This document shows, piece after piece, positions 9,051 through 21,526 of a stretch of DNA of 64,000 nt. The stretch is taken from contig NZ_CP040443.1 of assembly GCF_005843885.1 (NCBI RefSeq), forward strand, positions 1,426,001 to 1,490,000, given 5' to 3'. Numbering within the stretch: position 1 is the stretch's first letter; each line of letters starts with the position of its first letter. Both the position numbers and the translations under genes were made by a program. The notes below the pieces were generated by a model. The model saw only the letters and a list, made by a program, of their open reading frames with translations, was not told the DNA's origin and ran no database searches. The stretch is from Escherichia sp. E4742 (GTDB taxonomy: Bacteria > Pseudomonadota > Gammaproteobacteria > Enterobacterales > Enterobacteriaceae).

Positions 9051-9891
9051 AGCGTTTGTTTTCCTTTGCAGACAGAGTGGCTTCCACCACTCGCATCGCT
9101 TCTACGGTTTCTTTGACGTCATGAACACGAATAATGTGCGCGCCTTGCATTGCGGCAATGACCGCACAGGCCAGACTACCGCTCAGGCGCTCGGACGGCC
9201 CCACGTTCAACAGCTGTCCAATCATCGATTTTCGTGACATACCCACCAACAGCGGCAGGTTGAAATGATGAAATTCAGCCAGACGCGCCAGTAATGCATA
9301 GTTGTGATGGAGATTTTTACCGAAACCGAATCCGGGGTCGAGCAACAATTTCTCTTTTGCGATACCAGCCTGTTCGCAGCGTGCTATTTGCTCAACAAAG
9401 TAGCGATTTACCTCGGCAAAGACATCGTCATACTTCGGTGCTTCCTGCATGGTCTTTGGGTTTCCCTGCATATGCATCAGGCAAACTGGCAAACCAGTTT
9501 CAGCGGCAGCTTCCAGGGCGCCAGGTTCGGAAAGGGAGCGAATATCATTAATGATGTGAGCGCCTGCTTTCGCTGACTCACGGATCACTTCTGGTTTGGA
9601 TGTATCCACTGAGATCCAGACTTCAAAGCGTTGAGCAATTGCCTCAACCACAGGAATAACACGTTGCAACTCTTCTTCAACGCTCACTTCCGCAGCCCCT
9701 GGACGTGTGGACTCGCCGCCAACGTCAATGATCGTTGCGCCAGCATTGATCATCAGATTCGCATGTTTCACCGCATCAATCAGCGAATTATGCGTGCCGC
9801 CATCGGAGAAAGAATCAGGCGTGACGTTGAGGATCCCCATTACGTGAGGATGGCTAAGGTCCAGTGAAGAGCCCTGGGCAAAGAGTTTCAT
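9043..9891 (-). CDS. folP: Dihydropteroate synthase
   Basis: FolP condenses p-aminobenzoate with 6-hydroxymethyl-dihydropterin pyrophosphate to dihydropteroate in folate synthesis; it is the sulfonamide target. The 282-residue TIM barrel contains [40 protein letters not shown] and GMSRKSMIG. The start MKLFAQG is chosen over an upstream in-frame ATG because it gives the family length and the extra 22 residues would be read through the terminator hairpin. It is separated from ftsH by that hairpin and overlaps glmM by 8 bases. Confidence 0.97.
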
Positions 9892-9918
9892 GGTGTTATC
9901 CCTGGTATGAATTGATAA

Positions 9919-9949
9919 GAAAAAACCCCGGAGCACGCCCCGGGGTTTT
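9919..9949 (-). terminator. Terminator between ftsH and folP
   Basis: On the minus strand, CCCCGG...CCGGGG arms are followed by TTTTTTCTT, 31 bases past the ftsH stop. It separates rlmE-ftsH from folP-glmM, though partial read-through is likely because the next gene starts only 28 bases on. Confidence 0.9.
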
Positions 9950-9980
9950 CGGTACAAATACAGTCATCTGATGCGGGAAC

Positions 9981-11915
9981 TTACTTGTCGCCTAACTGCT
10001 CTGACATGGTGTTACCCGGGTTCGGCGTACGCGGTTCATCAACCGGACGAGGAGCCTTTGGACTACCATTGTCGCCAGAATTGTTAGAAGCGCCTGGTTC
10101 TTCCCAGCCCGCTGGCGGGCGTACATCGCGACGTGCCATCAGGTCGTCAATCTGCGGTGCATCGATGGTTTCATATTTCATGAGCGCATCTTTCATCGCA
10201 TGCAGAATATCCAGGTTGTCGTTCAACAACTGACGCGCACGATTGTAGTTACGCTCAATCAGTAACTTCACTTCCTGGTCGATGATACGCGCAGTTTCAT
10301 CGGACATATGTTTCGCTTTCGCCACGCTACGACCGAGGAACACTTCACCTTCTTCTTCCGCGTACAGCAGCGGACCAAGTTTTTCGGAGAAGCCCCACTG
10401 GGTCACCATGTTACGCGCCAGGTTGGTCGCAACTTTAATATCGTTGGACGCCCCGGTAGAAACATGTTCCGGCCCGTAGATGATCTCTTCTGCCAGACGA
10501 CCACCGTACAGCGTAGAAATCTGGCTTTCCAGTTTCTGACGGCTGGCACTGATTGCGTCGCCTTCAGGCAGGAAGAAGGTCACACCCAACGCACGTCCGC
10601 GCGGGATAATCGTCACTTTGTGCACCGGATCGTGTTCCGGCACCAGGCGACCGATAATCGCATGGCCTGCTTCGTGGTATGCAGTCGATTCTTTCTGCGC
10701 TTCCGTCATCACCATGGAGCGACGTTCCGCACCCATCATGATTTTGTCTTTCGCTTTCTCGAACTCAACCATCGACACAACGCGTTTGTTGCCTCGAGCA
10801 GCGAACAGTGCCGCTTCGTTCACCAGGTTCGCCAGGTCAGCACCGGAGAAACCAGGAGTACCACGGGCAATGATTGCCGCATCAACATCTGGTGCCAACG
10901 GTACGCGACGCATGTGAACTTTCAGGATCTGCTCACGACCGCGAACATCTGGCAGACCAACCACAACCTGACGGTCGAAACGGCCAGGACGCAGCAGCGC
11001 TGGGTCGAGAACGTCCGGACGGTTAGTCGCGGCGATAACGATTATACCTTCGTTACCTTCGAAGCCATCCATCTCAACCAGCATCTGGTTCAGAGTCTGT
11101 TCACGTTCATCGTGACCACCGCCCAGACCTGCGCCACGTTGGCGGCCGACGGCGTCGATTTCATCGATAAAGATGATACACGGTGCCGCTTTCTTCGCCT
11201 GTTCGAACATGTCACGAACACGGGACGCACCCACACCGACGAACATTTCTACGAAGTCAGAACCGGAGATAGTAAAGAACGGAACTTTCGCTTCGCCTGC
11301 AATCGCTTTCGCCAACAGCGTTTTACCGGTACCCGGAGGACCGACCATCAGGACGCCTTTCGGGATCTTACCGCCGAGTTTCTGGAAGCGGCTTGGCTCG
11401 CGCAGATACTCAACCAGTTCAGCAACTTCTTCTTTTGCTTCGTCGCAGCCCGCAACGTCAGCAAAGGTCGTTTTGATCTGATCTTCCGTCAGCATGCGCG
11501 CTTTGCTCTTACCGAACGACATGGCACCTTTACCACCGCCGCCCTGCATTTGACGCATGAAGAAGATCCAGACACCAATCAGCAACAGCATCGGGAACCA
11601 AGAGATGAAGATAGAAGCCAGCAGGCTTGGCTCTTCAGGCGGTTCACCGACAACCTTGACGTTCTTGGTCAGCAGGTTATCCAGTAACTTCGGATCCTGA
11701 ACCGGAATGTAAGTGGTATAACGGTTACTATCTTTCTTGGTAACGTTGATTTCACGTCCGTTGATACGCGCTTCACGAACCTGGTCGTTATTGACCTCTT
11801 GTAGGAAGGTAGAGTAATCCACCTTACGTCCATTAGACTCGCTGGGCCCAAAGCTCTGGAATACTGACATCAGCACAACGGCAATGACCAGCCAGAGTAT
11901 TAGGTTTTTCGCCAT
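9981..11915 (-). CDS. ftsH: ATP-dependent zinc metalloprotease FtsH
   Basis: FtsH is the essential inner-membrane AAA protease that degrades LpxC, sigma-32, SecY and SsrA-tagged proteins. The 644 residues hold two membrane helices (about 5-24 and 99-120) around a periplasmic domain, then an AAA domain with Walker A GPPGTGKT and Walker B IIFIDEID, an SRH arginine pair, and a zinc protease domain with HEAGH near 414-418. The start MAKNL is the characterised one; an in-frame TTG at 11924 would add three residues. It lies about 100 bases after rlmE. Confidence 0.98.
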
Positions 11916-12014
11916 GTCACTCAAGGGATTAACCTCTTATTACAACTGTGTTAAAAACAGCGTCAGGATACTCTATATCCAGCATCTTTCAAACTTTCGT
12001 CTGAAATCTCCCGG

Positions 12015-12644
12015 TTAGGGTTTACGCCCGGTCGCTACAATATACACTTCCCGCGAACGTGCACGAGAAGAGTCCGGCTTACGAACTTTGACCTTCGTAA
12101 ACAGGGAGCGAATTTCCCTTAGATACTCATCGAAACCTTCGCCCTGGAACACCTTCACTACAAAACTGCCACCTGGCGCTAATACATCACGACACATTTC
12201 TAGCGCCAGTTCCACCAGATACATGGCACGGGGGATATCCACCGCCGGTGTTCCGCTCATGTTTGGTGCCATATCGGACATGACAACCTGGACTTTGCTG
12301 TCGCCTACGCGCTCCAGCAGTGCTTTCATCACCAGTTCATCACGAAAATCGCCCTGAAGAAAGTCCACACCAACGATAGGATCCATAGGTAAAAGATCGC
12401 AAGCGATGATACGGCCTTTGCCGCCAATTTGGGTGACCACATATTGTGACCAACCACCTGGCGCAGCACCAAGGTCGACAACCGTCATTCCCGGTTTAAA
12501 GAGTTTGTCACTTTGCTGTATTTCATCAAGTTTAAACCAGGCACGGGAACGTAACCCCTTTTTCTGTGCCTGTTGAACATATTTATCGCTAAAGTGTTCC
12601 TGAAGCCAGCGACTGGAGCTGGCAGAACGCTTCTTACCTGTCAT
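12015..12644 (-). CDS. rlmE: 23S rRNA 2'-O-ribose U2552 methyltransferase
   Basis: RlmE (RrmJ/FtsJ) methylates U2552 in the A-loop of 23S rRNA, a late 50S assembly step. The 209 residues form a Rossmann methyltransferase with SAM motif [13 protein letters not shown] at about 57-69. The K-D-K-E tetrad is consistent with [15 protein letters not shown] and KVFQGEGF. It is heat-shock regulated in K-12 together with ftsH. It diverges from yhbY across 126 bases. Confidence 0.97.
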
Positions 12645-12770
12645 TTAACTTTCCCATTGGGATAACTCATCGTAACCAATTGCGTAAATTTTTACGCGCC
12701 TATTTGGCGATATATGGGAGATGGCGGTAGAATGACCCGTTTTCAATCCCAACGTAAGCAAAAAAATACG

Positions 12771-13064
12771 ATGAATCTGAGTACTAAACAAAAACAGCAC
12801 CTGAAAGGTCTGGCACATCCGCTCAAGCCAGTTGTTCTGCTTGGCAGTAATGGTTTGACCGAAGGGGTGCTGGCCGAGATTGAACAAGCGTTAGAGCACC
12901 ATGAACTCATCAAGGTGAAAATCGCCACTGAAGATCGCGAAACTAAAACCTTGATCGTGGAAGCTATCGTGCGCGAAACCGGCGCCTGTAATGTACAGGT
13001 CATCGGTAAAACGCTGGTGCTTTATCGTCCAACTAAAGAACGTAAAATCTCGCTGCCACGCTAA
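12771..13064 (+). CDS. yhbY: CRM-domain RNA-binding protein YhbY
   Basis: This 97-residue single CRM-domain protein associates with pre-50S ribosomal particles. The GxxG RNA-binding loop is in VLLGSNGLTEGV (about 22-33). The start MNLSTKQKQ gives the known length; an in-frame upstream ATG would add a 19-residue basic segment with no family support. It is divergent from rlmE, another 50S assembly factor. Confidence 0.95.
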   Translation: MNLSTKQKQHLKGLAHPLKPVVLLGSNGLTEGVLAEIEQALEHHELIKVKIATEDRETKTLIVEAIVRETGACNVQVIGKTLVLYRPTKERKISLPR

Positions 13065-13219
13065 GATTATCCTAAAGTTACACACATTTGCTGTGTAAAA
13101 CGAGGGATTTTCCGCAAGCAGGAGAGCAAAATGCCACGCTCTGTTCGTTGATAAAAGGCCGCATAGCGGCCTTTTTCCTTTCTTTACAATACATCAACAT
13201 TTTGAGTATTGGGTAATTC

Positions 13220-13696
<477 letters not shown>

Positions 13697-13789
13697 TTGT
13701 TATACCTCTTGAATATTCCTGATGGGGAGAGTCTCCACTCGCCCCGGCTGTTCGGCATGCCCGGCACAACTCCTCGTCGGGGCCAGAAG

Positions 13790-13843
13790 CAAAAAAATAC
13801 CGACCCGGGAACAGGTCCCAGGCCAGCAATAATTCACATTTTG
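13790..13843 (-). ncRNA. graL: greA leader attenuator RNA (GraL)
   Basis: On the minus strand a -10 box TAAAAT (13855-13850) with a weak -35 (ATGACC) 17 bases upstream would start RNA near 13843. About 20-40 bases later come the arms CCTGGGA and TCCCGGG and then seven T residues (to about 13791). In K-12 this early terminator releases the short RNA GraL, with minor read-through into greA. The remaining leader (13697-13790) contains further pairing segments CCCCG/CGGGG. Ends are estimates. Confidence 0.75.
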
Positions 13844-13943
13844 ATAGTCATTTTACCCTGAAGTTCCCGAAGGGTCATCGTTTACTTTATAGGGCGTTGC
13901 GCCGTAGTATGACGGCTCGATTCCAGGTTGTTAGCGCGAGATT

Positions 13944-15377
13944 ATGCGATTTTCCAGATTTATCATCGGATTGACCAGCTGTATAGCGTTCAGTGTTCAG
14001 GCCGCAAATGTTGATGAGTACATTACTCAACTCCCCGCTGGCGCCAACCTTGCCCTGATGGTGCAAAAAGTCGGCGCGTCTGCCCCCGCTATTGATTACC
14101 ATAGTCAGCAAATGGCGCTGCCCGCCAGTACGCAGAAGGTGATCACTGCGCTGGCGGCGTTGATTCAACTTGGCCCCGATTTTCGTTTTACCACGACGCT
14201 TGAAACCAAAGGCAATGTGGAGAACGGCGTACTCAAGGGTGACTTAGTGGCGCGATTTGGTGCCGATCCGACGCTAAAACGTCAGGATATTCGTAATATG
14301 GTGGCGACCCTGAAAAAATCAGGCGTCTCCCAAATCGATGGCAATGTGTTCATAGACACGTCCATTTTTGCCAGTCACGATAAAGCCCCCGGCTGGCCCT
14401 GGAACGATATGACACAATGCTTTAGCGCCCCGCCTGCCGCCGCCATTGTTGACCGCAATTGCTTTTCCGTCTCGCTCTACAGTGCCCAAAAACCCGGTGA
14501 TATGGCCTTTGTTCGCGTGGCCTCTTATTACCCTGTAACTATGTTCAGCCAGGTACGCACTCTCCCCCGTGGTTCAGCCGAAGCGCAATATTGCGAGCTG
14601 GATGTGGTGCCAGGCGACCTTAACCGCTTTACGTTAACCGGATGCCTGCCACAACGTTCTGAGCCGCTCCCGTTGGCTTTTGCCGTACAGGATGGCGCCA
14701 GCTACGCCGGAGCGATTCTGAAAGATGAGTTAAAACAGGCAGGCATTACCTATTCCGGCACGCTACTGCGACAAACGCAGGTTAACGACCCAGGAACGGT
14801 GGTTGCCAGTAAACAGTCGGCCCCTTTGCACGATCTGCTTAAGATTATGCTGAAAAAGTCCGACAACATGATCGCCGATACCGTCTTTCGCATGATTGGT
14901 CATGCGCGCTTTAATGTCCCTGGGACATGGCGGGCCGGGTCGGACGCCGTGCGTCAGATCCTGCGTAAGCAGGCGGGTGTGGATATTGGCAACACGATTA
15001 TTGCAGATGGTTCAGGGCTTTCACGGCATAACCTGATTGCACCAGCCACCATGATGCAGGTGCTGCAATACATTGCCCAACACGACAATGAGCTTAACTT
15101 TATCTCAATGCTACCTTTGGCAGGCTACGATGGTTCGTTGCAGTACCGTGCAGGTCTGCATCAAGCGGGAGTAGATGGTAAAGTTTCAGCGAAAACAGGT
15201 TCGTTGCAGGGCGTGTATAACCTGGCAGGATTCATCACCACAGCAAGTGGGCAACGAATGGCGTTCGTACAATATCTTTCTGGTTACGCAGTTGAACCCG
15301 CGGATCAGCGTAATCGCCGTATTCCGTTGGTACGTTTTGAAAGCCGTTTGTATAAAGATATTTACCAGAACAATTAG
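13944..15377 (+). CDS. dacB: D-alanyl-D-alanine carboxypeptidase/endopeptidase (PBP4)
   Basis: PBP4 trims and cleaves peptidoglycan cross-links in the periplasm. The 477-residue precursor has a 20-residue signal peptide (cut after SVQA). Catalytic motifs are SxxK at Ser62-Thr-Gln-Lys65, SDN in KKSDNMIA (near 308), and KTG in SAKTGS (near 417). The large insertion between the first two motifs contains Cys residues, as usual for the S13 peptidase family. It is divergent from the greA leader and ends in an intrinsic terminator. Confidence 0.98.
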   Translation: MRFSRFIIGLTSCIAFSVQAANVDEYITQLPAGANLALMVQKVGASAPAIDYHSQQMALPASTQKVITALAALIQLGPDFRFTTTLETKGNVENGVLKGDLVARFGADPTLKRQDIRNMVATLKKSGVSQIDGNVFIDTSIFASHDKAPGWPWNDMTQCFSAPPAAAIVDRNCFSVSLYSAQKPGDMAFVRVASYYPVTMFSQVRTLPRGSAEAQYCELDVVPGDLNRFTLTGCLPQRSEPLPLAFAVQDGASYAGAILKDELKQAGITYSGTLLRQTQVNDPGTVVASKQSAPLHDLLKIMLKKSDNMIADTVFRMIGHARFNVPGTWRAGSDAVRQILRKQAGVDIGNTIIADGSGLSRHNLIAPATMMQVLQYIAQHDNELNFISMLPLAGYDGSLQYRAGLHQAGVDGKVSAKTGSLQGVYNLAGFITTASGQRMAFVQYLSGYAVEPADQRNRRIPLVRFESRLYKDIYQNN

Positions 15378-15384
15378 TCAAAAA

Positions 15385-15411
15385 GAAACCCCGGCACATG
15401 GCCGGGGTTTC
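15385..15411 (+). terminator. dacB terminator
   Basis: AAACCCCGGC and GCCGGGGTTT arms form a stem eight bases after the dacB stop. Confidence 0.85.
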
Positions 15412-15436
15412 AGATTATTGACAAAGCGCGCTTTGC

Positions 15437-15545
15437 TTATGTCGGATGCGCCGTGAACGCCTTACCTACCCTACAAAATCGTGCAAATTCAATATATTGC
15501 AATCATCTTGTAGGCCTGATAATTGTAGCGCATCAGGCTTATTTG
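15437..15545. repeat. BIME between dacB and obgE
   Basis: A REP unit (GTCGGATGCGCCGTGAACGC, about 15439-15468) and an inverted partner (GTAGGCCTGATAATTGTAGC then GCATCAGGC, about 15511-15541) flank an AT-rich spacer of roughly 40 bases. It lies between two convergent genes, a usual REP location. Confidence 0.85.
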
Positions 15546-15562
15546 GCATTGGTCATCAGTGA

Positions 15563-16750
<1,188 letters not shown>

Positions 16751-17716
16751 TCATTCGCCTGCGCGGGGTTGCGATACCACCGTTGTATGCTTACGTAATC
16801 CGCCCCAAATACGATGACCAATGGCGGAATACATCGCGCCCGCAACCACGACAAACGCACCGAGATAACCTAAAAGGTTTAACATCGGTCTGGCGAAGAA
16901 ATCGGGCCAGGCCAGTGATAAAAGATCTGAAAAAAACAGCGTAAACAGTGGGGTGAGCGTGATGATCGCACTCACCTGCGCTGCCTGCCAGCGAGCCATC
17001 GCTTCCGCCAGGGCGCCATATCCTACCAAGGTATTCAGTCCGCAAAAAATTAAACATGCGAGCTGCCAGTGGCTAAGCTGCGCTATCACCCCTGGCTTTG
17101 CCAGAGGGAAGAGCGCAATTGTACATAAAGTGTACAGTAAAAACAGGATCTGCGGTGAGGCCAGCCGACGCAATAAAACCTTTTGCGCCACGCCATAACT
17201 CACCCAGACCGTTGCTGCACCGACCCCAAAGATAACTCCCCAGGTATAATCGGTGAGCTTTGTAAATATCTCGACCAGACTGGTATTAAAAAACATCACC
17301 AGGCCGCTCAGGAGCATCAATGCCCCTACAACCTGAGTGCTGCGCATTTTCTCTTTCAGGATAAATACGCTGGCAACCATCATGCCAACCGGCGAGAGTT
17401 GCCCAATCACCTGCGAAGCGGTCGGGCTCAGGTATTGCAAGGATGAACTGAACAGGATGAAGTTCCCAAACAGCCCAGCGGTCGCCACTGCCAACAAAAT
17501 CAACCAGCGTGGCTTACGAAACACGCGTAATGGCGGCAACCTCTTCTTCACCGCAAGAATGGCACCAAGACTAATACTCGCCATCAAGAAACGGTAAAAC
17601 ACGATTGTCGGAGGCTCCATCACCTCCAGCACCTGCTTCATTGCGATTGGCAACGCCCCCCAGCAAATTGCTGTGGTGAGCGCCAAAAGAATGCCAATGC
17701 CTGCCTGCTGCTTCAT
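16751..17716 (-). CDS. yhbE: EamA/DMT family inner-membrane transporter YhbE
   Basis: A 321-residue integral membrane protein with two EamA repeats and about ten hydrophobic helices. The first repeat begins GILLALTTAICWGALPIAMK and the second near residue 160 (YTWGVIFGVGAATVWVSYG). This is the drug/metabolite transporter superfamily; its substrate is unknown. It lies in the same operon between rpmA and obgE. Confidence 0.93.
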   Translation of the reverse strand: MKQQAGIGILLALTTAICWGALPIAMKQVLEVMEPPTIVFYRFLMASISLGAILAVKKRLPPLRVFRKPRWLILLAVATAGLFGNFILFSSSLQYLSPTASQVIGQLSPVGMMVASVFILKEKMRSTQVVGALMLLSGLVMFFNTSLVEIFTKLTDYTWGVIFGVGAATVWVSYGVAQKVLLRRLASPQILFLLYTLCTIALFPLAKPGVIAQLSHWQLACLIFCGLNTLVGYGALAEAMARWQAAQVSAIITLTPLFTLFFSDLLSLAWPDFFARPMLNLLGYLGAFVVVAGAMYSAIGHRIWGGLRKHTTVVSQPRAGE

Positions 17717-17786
17717 ACCGTATTCCCTGCAAAGCGCATTTGCGGATTAACGCCACACCATGCGCATTTTACCGGTTATCGAATGT

Positions 17787-17815
17787 AAAAAGCCCCGCAA
17801 CGTGTTGCGGGGCTT
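17787..17815 (-). terminator. Terminator after rpmA
   Basis: On the minus strand, AAAGCCCCGCAA and TTGCGGGGCTTTTT form a long stem 27 bases past rpmA. It limits transcription from the abundant ribosomal genes rplU-rpmA into yhbE-obgE, which need only low expression. Confidence 0.92.
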
Positions 17816-17841
17816 TCATCCGTTACCGGGACGCGAAAAAC

Positions 17842-18458
<617 letters not shown>

Positions 18459-18502
18459 TTAATGATTCAGAGTGCGCTATAAATATTCACAATAGGGCGC
18501 GA

Positions 18503-18531
18503 ATATTACGCAAAACGCACGCCTTTGACAA
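18503..18531 (-). promoter_or_regulatory. rplU sigma-70 promoter
   Basis: On the minus strand, -35 TTGTCA (18531-18526) and -10 TAATAT (18508-18503) are spaced by exactly 17 bases. It lies about 70 bases upstream of rplU; the 257-base rplU-ispB interval also holds the divergent ispB promoter region, with no other gene. Confidence 0.82.
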
Positions 18532-18688
18532 GTGCTACAGTCAATACACGAAGAAAAAAAACACAACTTGTACGGTAACGTTTATCTGTGCCATTTTTTC
18601 AGTACAATCACTCTATATTCCTAACCATAAACCCTAAGTTGCCTCTGTTCACAGTAAGGTAATCGGGGCGAAAAGCCCGGCTTTTGCG

Positions 18689-19660
18689 ATGAATTTAGAA
18701 AAAATCAATGAGTTAACCGCGCAAGATATGGCGGGTGTTAATGCAGCAATTCTCGAGCAGCTTAATTCCGACGTCCAACTGATCAATCAGTTAGGCTATT
18801 ACATCGTCAGCGGCGGCGGTAAACGTATTCGTCCGATGATTGCTGTACTGGCTGCACGAGCTGTTGGCTATGAGGGGAATGCACATGTCACCATTGCGGC
18901 CCTAATTGAGTTTATCCACACGGCGACCCTGCTACACGACGACGTTGTGGATGAATCAGATATGCGCCGAGGTAAAGCTACCGCCAACGCCGCCTTTGGT
19001 AACGCTGCCAGCGTGCTGGTAGGCGATTTTATTTATACCCGTGCGTTCCAGATGATGACCAGCCTCGGTTCGCTCAAAGTGCTGGAAGTGATGTCAGAGG
19101 CCGTAAACGTCATCGCGGAAGGTGAAGTTCTGCAACTGATGAACGTTAACGACCCGGACATCACCGAAGAGAACTACATGCGTGTTATTTACAGCAAAAC
19201 CGCACGTCTGTTCGAGGCTGCTGCTCAGTGTTCCGGTATTCTGGCAGGCTGTACGCCGGAAGAGGAAAAAGGTCTGCAGGATTATGGGCGCTATCTCGGC
19301 ACTGCTTTCCAGCTGATCGACGATCTACTTGATTACAATGCCGATGGCGAACAGTTGGGTAAAAACGTCGGTGATGATCTGAACGAAGGAAAACCAACGC
19401 TGCCGCTGCTGCATGCGATGCATCATGGCACACCAGAACAGGCACAGATGATCCGTACCGCCATCGAACAAGGGAACGGTCGACATCTTCTGGAACCGGT
19501 TCTGGAAGCAATGAACGCTTGCGGCTCTCTGGAATGGACGCGTCAGCGTGCGGAAGAAGAAGCAGACAAAGCTATTGCTGCATTGCAAGTGTTGCCGGAT
19601 ACCCCGTGGCGAGAGGCGTTAATCGGCCTCGCACACATCGCTGTTCAACGCGATCGTTAA
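18689..19660 (+). CDS. ispB: Octaprenyl diphosphate synthase
   Basis: IspB extends farnesyl diphosphate with isopentenyl diphosphate to the C40 chain used for ubiquinone and menaquinone; it is essential. The 323 residues show the first Asp-rich motif DDVVDESD (near 84-91), preceded by the chain-length region ALIEFIHTATLLH, and the second motif LIDDLLDYN (near 211). Gly-Gly-Gly-Lys-Arg-Ile-Arg-Pro binds IPP. It is divergent from rplU and followed by a GC-rich hairpin (19670-19690) without a clear T tract. Confidence 0.97.
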   Translation: MNLEKINELTAQDMAGVNAAILEQLNSDVQLINQLGYYIVSGGGKRIRPMIAVLAARAVGYEGNAHVTIAALIEFIHTATLLHDDVVDESDMRRGKATANAAFGNAASVLVGDFIYTRAFQMMTSLGSLKVLEVMSEAVNVIAEGEVLQLMNVNDPDITEENYMRVIYSKTARLFEAAAQCSGILAGCTPEEEKGLQDYGRYLGTAFQLIDDLLDYNADGEQLGKNVGDDLNEGKPTLPLLHAMHHGTPEQAQMIRTAIEQGNGRHLLEPVLEAMNACGSLEWTRQRAEEEADKAIAALQVLPDTPWREALIGLAHIAVQRDR

Positions 19661-19886
19661 TCCCTTCCTGTTATCCCGCGCACCGCGCGGGATAGTTCCA
19701 ATAAACTCCCATAAATCCTCAATCAATCGCAAAACTGTCTGAAATACAGATGGCTCATCTTGATATATTCTGAATATTCACACTCTTTACAGGAACTTTT
19801 TAGAGCAATGCGTCATCAGGAGTATAGTGATTCCTGGCAGAACACATGTTCTGAATGAAAGCGACCAACTTAAGGAGTGAGGAAAG

Positions 19887-20165
19887 ATGGAGAATAATTT
19901 CATTGACTGGCATCCCGCCGATATCATTGCGGGTTTGCGGAAAAGAGGAACGTCAATGGCGGCGGAATCTCGCAGAAATGGTTTGAGTTCCTCGACATTG
20001 GCGAATGCATTATCGCGTCCCTGGCCGAAAGGAGAGATGATTATTGCGAAAGCATTAGGAACTGATCCCTGGGTTATCTGGCCATCACGCTATCATGACC
20101 CGCTGACCCATGAGTTTATCGACAGATCGCAGTTGATGCGCAGCTACACCAAACCGCAAAAATGA
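19887..20165 (+). CDS. sfsB: Ner-like DNA-binding regulator SfsB (Nlp)
   Basis: This 92-residue protein resembles the Ner repressors of Mu-like phages. A helix-turn-helix occupies about 12-55 (GLRKRGTSMAAESRRNGLSS). In K-12 it stimulates maltose gene expression. The ATG has a good AAGGAG about 13 bases upstream. It has a separate upstream interval of 226 bases from ispB and converges on murA. Confidence 0.94.
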   Translation: MENNFIDWHPADIIAGLRKRGTSMAAESRRNGLSSSTLANALSRPWPKGEMIIAKALGTDPWVIWPSRYHDPLTHEFIDRSQLMRSYTKPQK

Positions 20166-20170
20166 GTAGC

Positions 20171-20201
20171 CTGGCGGTAGCCCCGCGAACGGGGCTGCCA
20201 G
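20171..20201. terminator. Bidirectional hairpin between sfsB and murA
   Basis: GGTAGCCCC and GGGGCTGCC arms around GCGAAC, extended by CTGGC/GCCAG, stand between two convergent stop codons. The T tracts are poor, so strength is uncertain. Confidence 0.6.
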
Positions 20202-20212
20202 CTATCAGACGA

Positions 20213-21472
20213 TTACTCGCCTTTCACACGCTCAATGTTAGCACCAAGCGCGCGAAGTTTGTCTTCAATGCGCTCGTAGCCACGATCGATGTGATAAATA
20301 CGATCAACAACCGTAGTACCTTCTGCAATGCAGCCAGCCAGCACCAGACTTGCTGAAGCACGCAGATCGGTTGCCATTACTTGTGCGCCGGAAAGTTTTT
20401 CAACACCGTGACAAATAACGGTATTGCTTTCAATTTCGGCATGCGCGCCCATACGGCTTAGCTCAGGTACGTGCATAAAGCGGTTTTCAAAGACCGTTTC
20501 GGTGATAAATCCGGTTCCTTCTGCCACCAGGTTCAGCAGCGTGAACTGGGCCTGCATATCGGTCGGGAACGCCGGATGCGGCGCAGTACGTACGTTAACG
20601 GCCTTCGGACGTTTGCCGTGCATATCCAGGCTAATCCAGTCTTCACCCACTTCAATGTCCGCCCCGGCGTCACGCAGTTTCGCCAGCACAGCGTCAAGGG
20701 TATCTGGCTGGGCGTTACGGCAGACGATTTTGCCGCGAGAGATCGCCGCAGCAACCAGGAAAGTACCGGTTTCAATTCGATCCGGCAGGACGCGGTAAAC
20801 GCCGCCACCTAAACGTTCCACCCCTTCGATGACAATACGATCGGTACCCTGGCCGCTAATTTTCGCGCCCAGCGTAACCAGGAAGTTCGCGGTATCGACG
20901 ATTTCCGGTTCACGCGCCGCGTTTTCAATAATTGTGGTGCCTTCCGCCAGGGTTGCAGCACACATAATGGTCACGGTTGCACCAACACTGACTTTATCCA
21001 TCACGATGTGTGCGCCTTTCAGACGGCCATCGACGGAAGCTTTAACGTAACCTTCTTCCAGTTTGATGGTCGCGCCTAATTGCTCAAGGCCGGAAATATG
21101 TAAATCAACCGGACGAGCACCAATCGTACAACCACCAGGCAAAGAAACCTGCCCCTGACCAAAACGAGCCACCAGCGGCCCAAGCGCCCAGATAGAGGCA
21201 CGCATGGTTTTAACCAGATCGTAAGGCGCGCAGAAGACATTAACGTCACGGGCATCGATATGCACAGAACCATTACGTTCTACTTTGGCGCCAAGCTGGC
21301 TAAGCAGCTTCATTGATGTATCGACGTCTTTCAGTTTCGGGACATTCTGGATCTCCACCGGATCTTCCGCCAGCAGTGCAGCGAAAAGGATAGGCAGAGC
21401 AGCATTTTTAGCGCCGGAAATTGTGACTTCGCCCTGGAGCTTCGTTGGCCCCTGAACACGAAATTTATCCAT
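20213..21472 (-). CDS. murA: UDP-N-acetylglucosamine 1-carboxyvinyltransferase
   Basis: MurA transfers enolpyruvate from PEP to UDP-GlcNAc, the first committed step of peptidoglycan synthesis and the fosfomycin target. The 419 residues match E. coli. Cys115 in SLPGGCTIGARP is the fosfomycin-reactive residue, here unchanged. KNAALP (22-27) and RVLPDRIE also match. It follows ibaG after 54 bases at the end of the mla-ibaG-murA cluster. Confidence 0.98.
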   Translation of the reverse strand: MDKFRVQGPTKLQGEVTISGAKNAALPILFAALLAEDPVEIQNVPKLKDVDTSMKLLSQLGAKVERNGSVHIDARDVNVFCAPYDLVKTMRASIWALGPLVARFGQGQVSLPGGCTIGARPVDLHISGLEQLGATIKLEEGYVKASVDGRLKGAHIVMDKVSVGATVTIMCAATLAEGTTIIENAAREPEIVDTANFLVTLGAKISGQGTDRIVIEGVERLGGGVYRVLPDRIETGTFLVAAAISRGKIVCRNAQPDTLDAVLAKLRDAGADIEVGEDWISLDMHGKRPKAVNVRTAPHPAFPTDMQAQFTLLNLVAEGTGFITETVFENRFMHVPELSRMGAHAEIESNTVICHGVEKLSGAQVMATDLRASASLVLAGCIAEGTTVVDRIYHIDRGYERIEDKLRALGANIERVKGE

Positions 21473-21526
21473 TTAGTATGTTCTCAGTTAACAATTCATA
21501 TCCGCTACCGGCGTATCGCCCATAGC

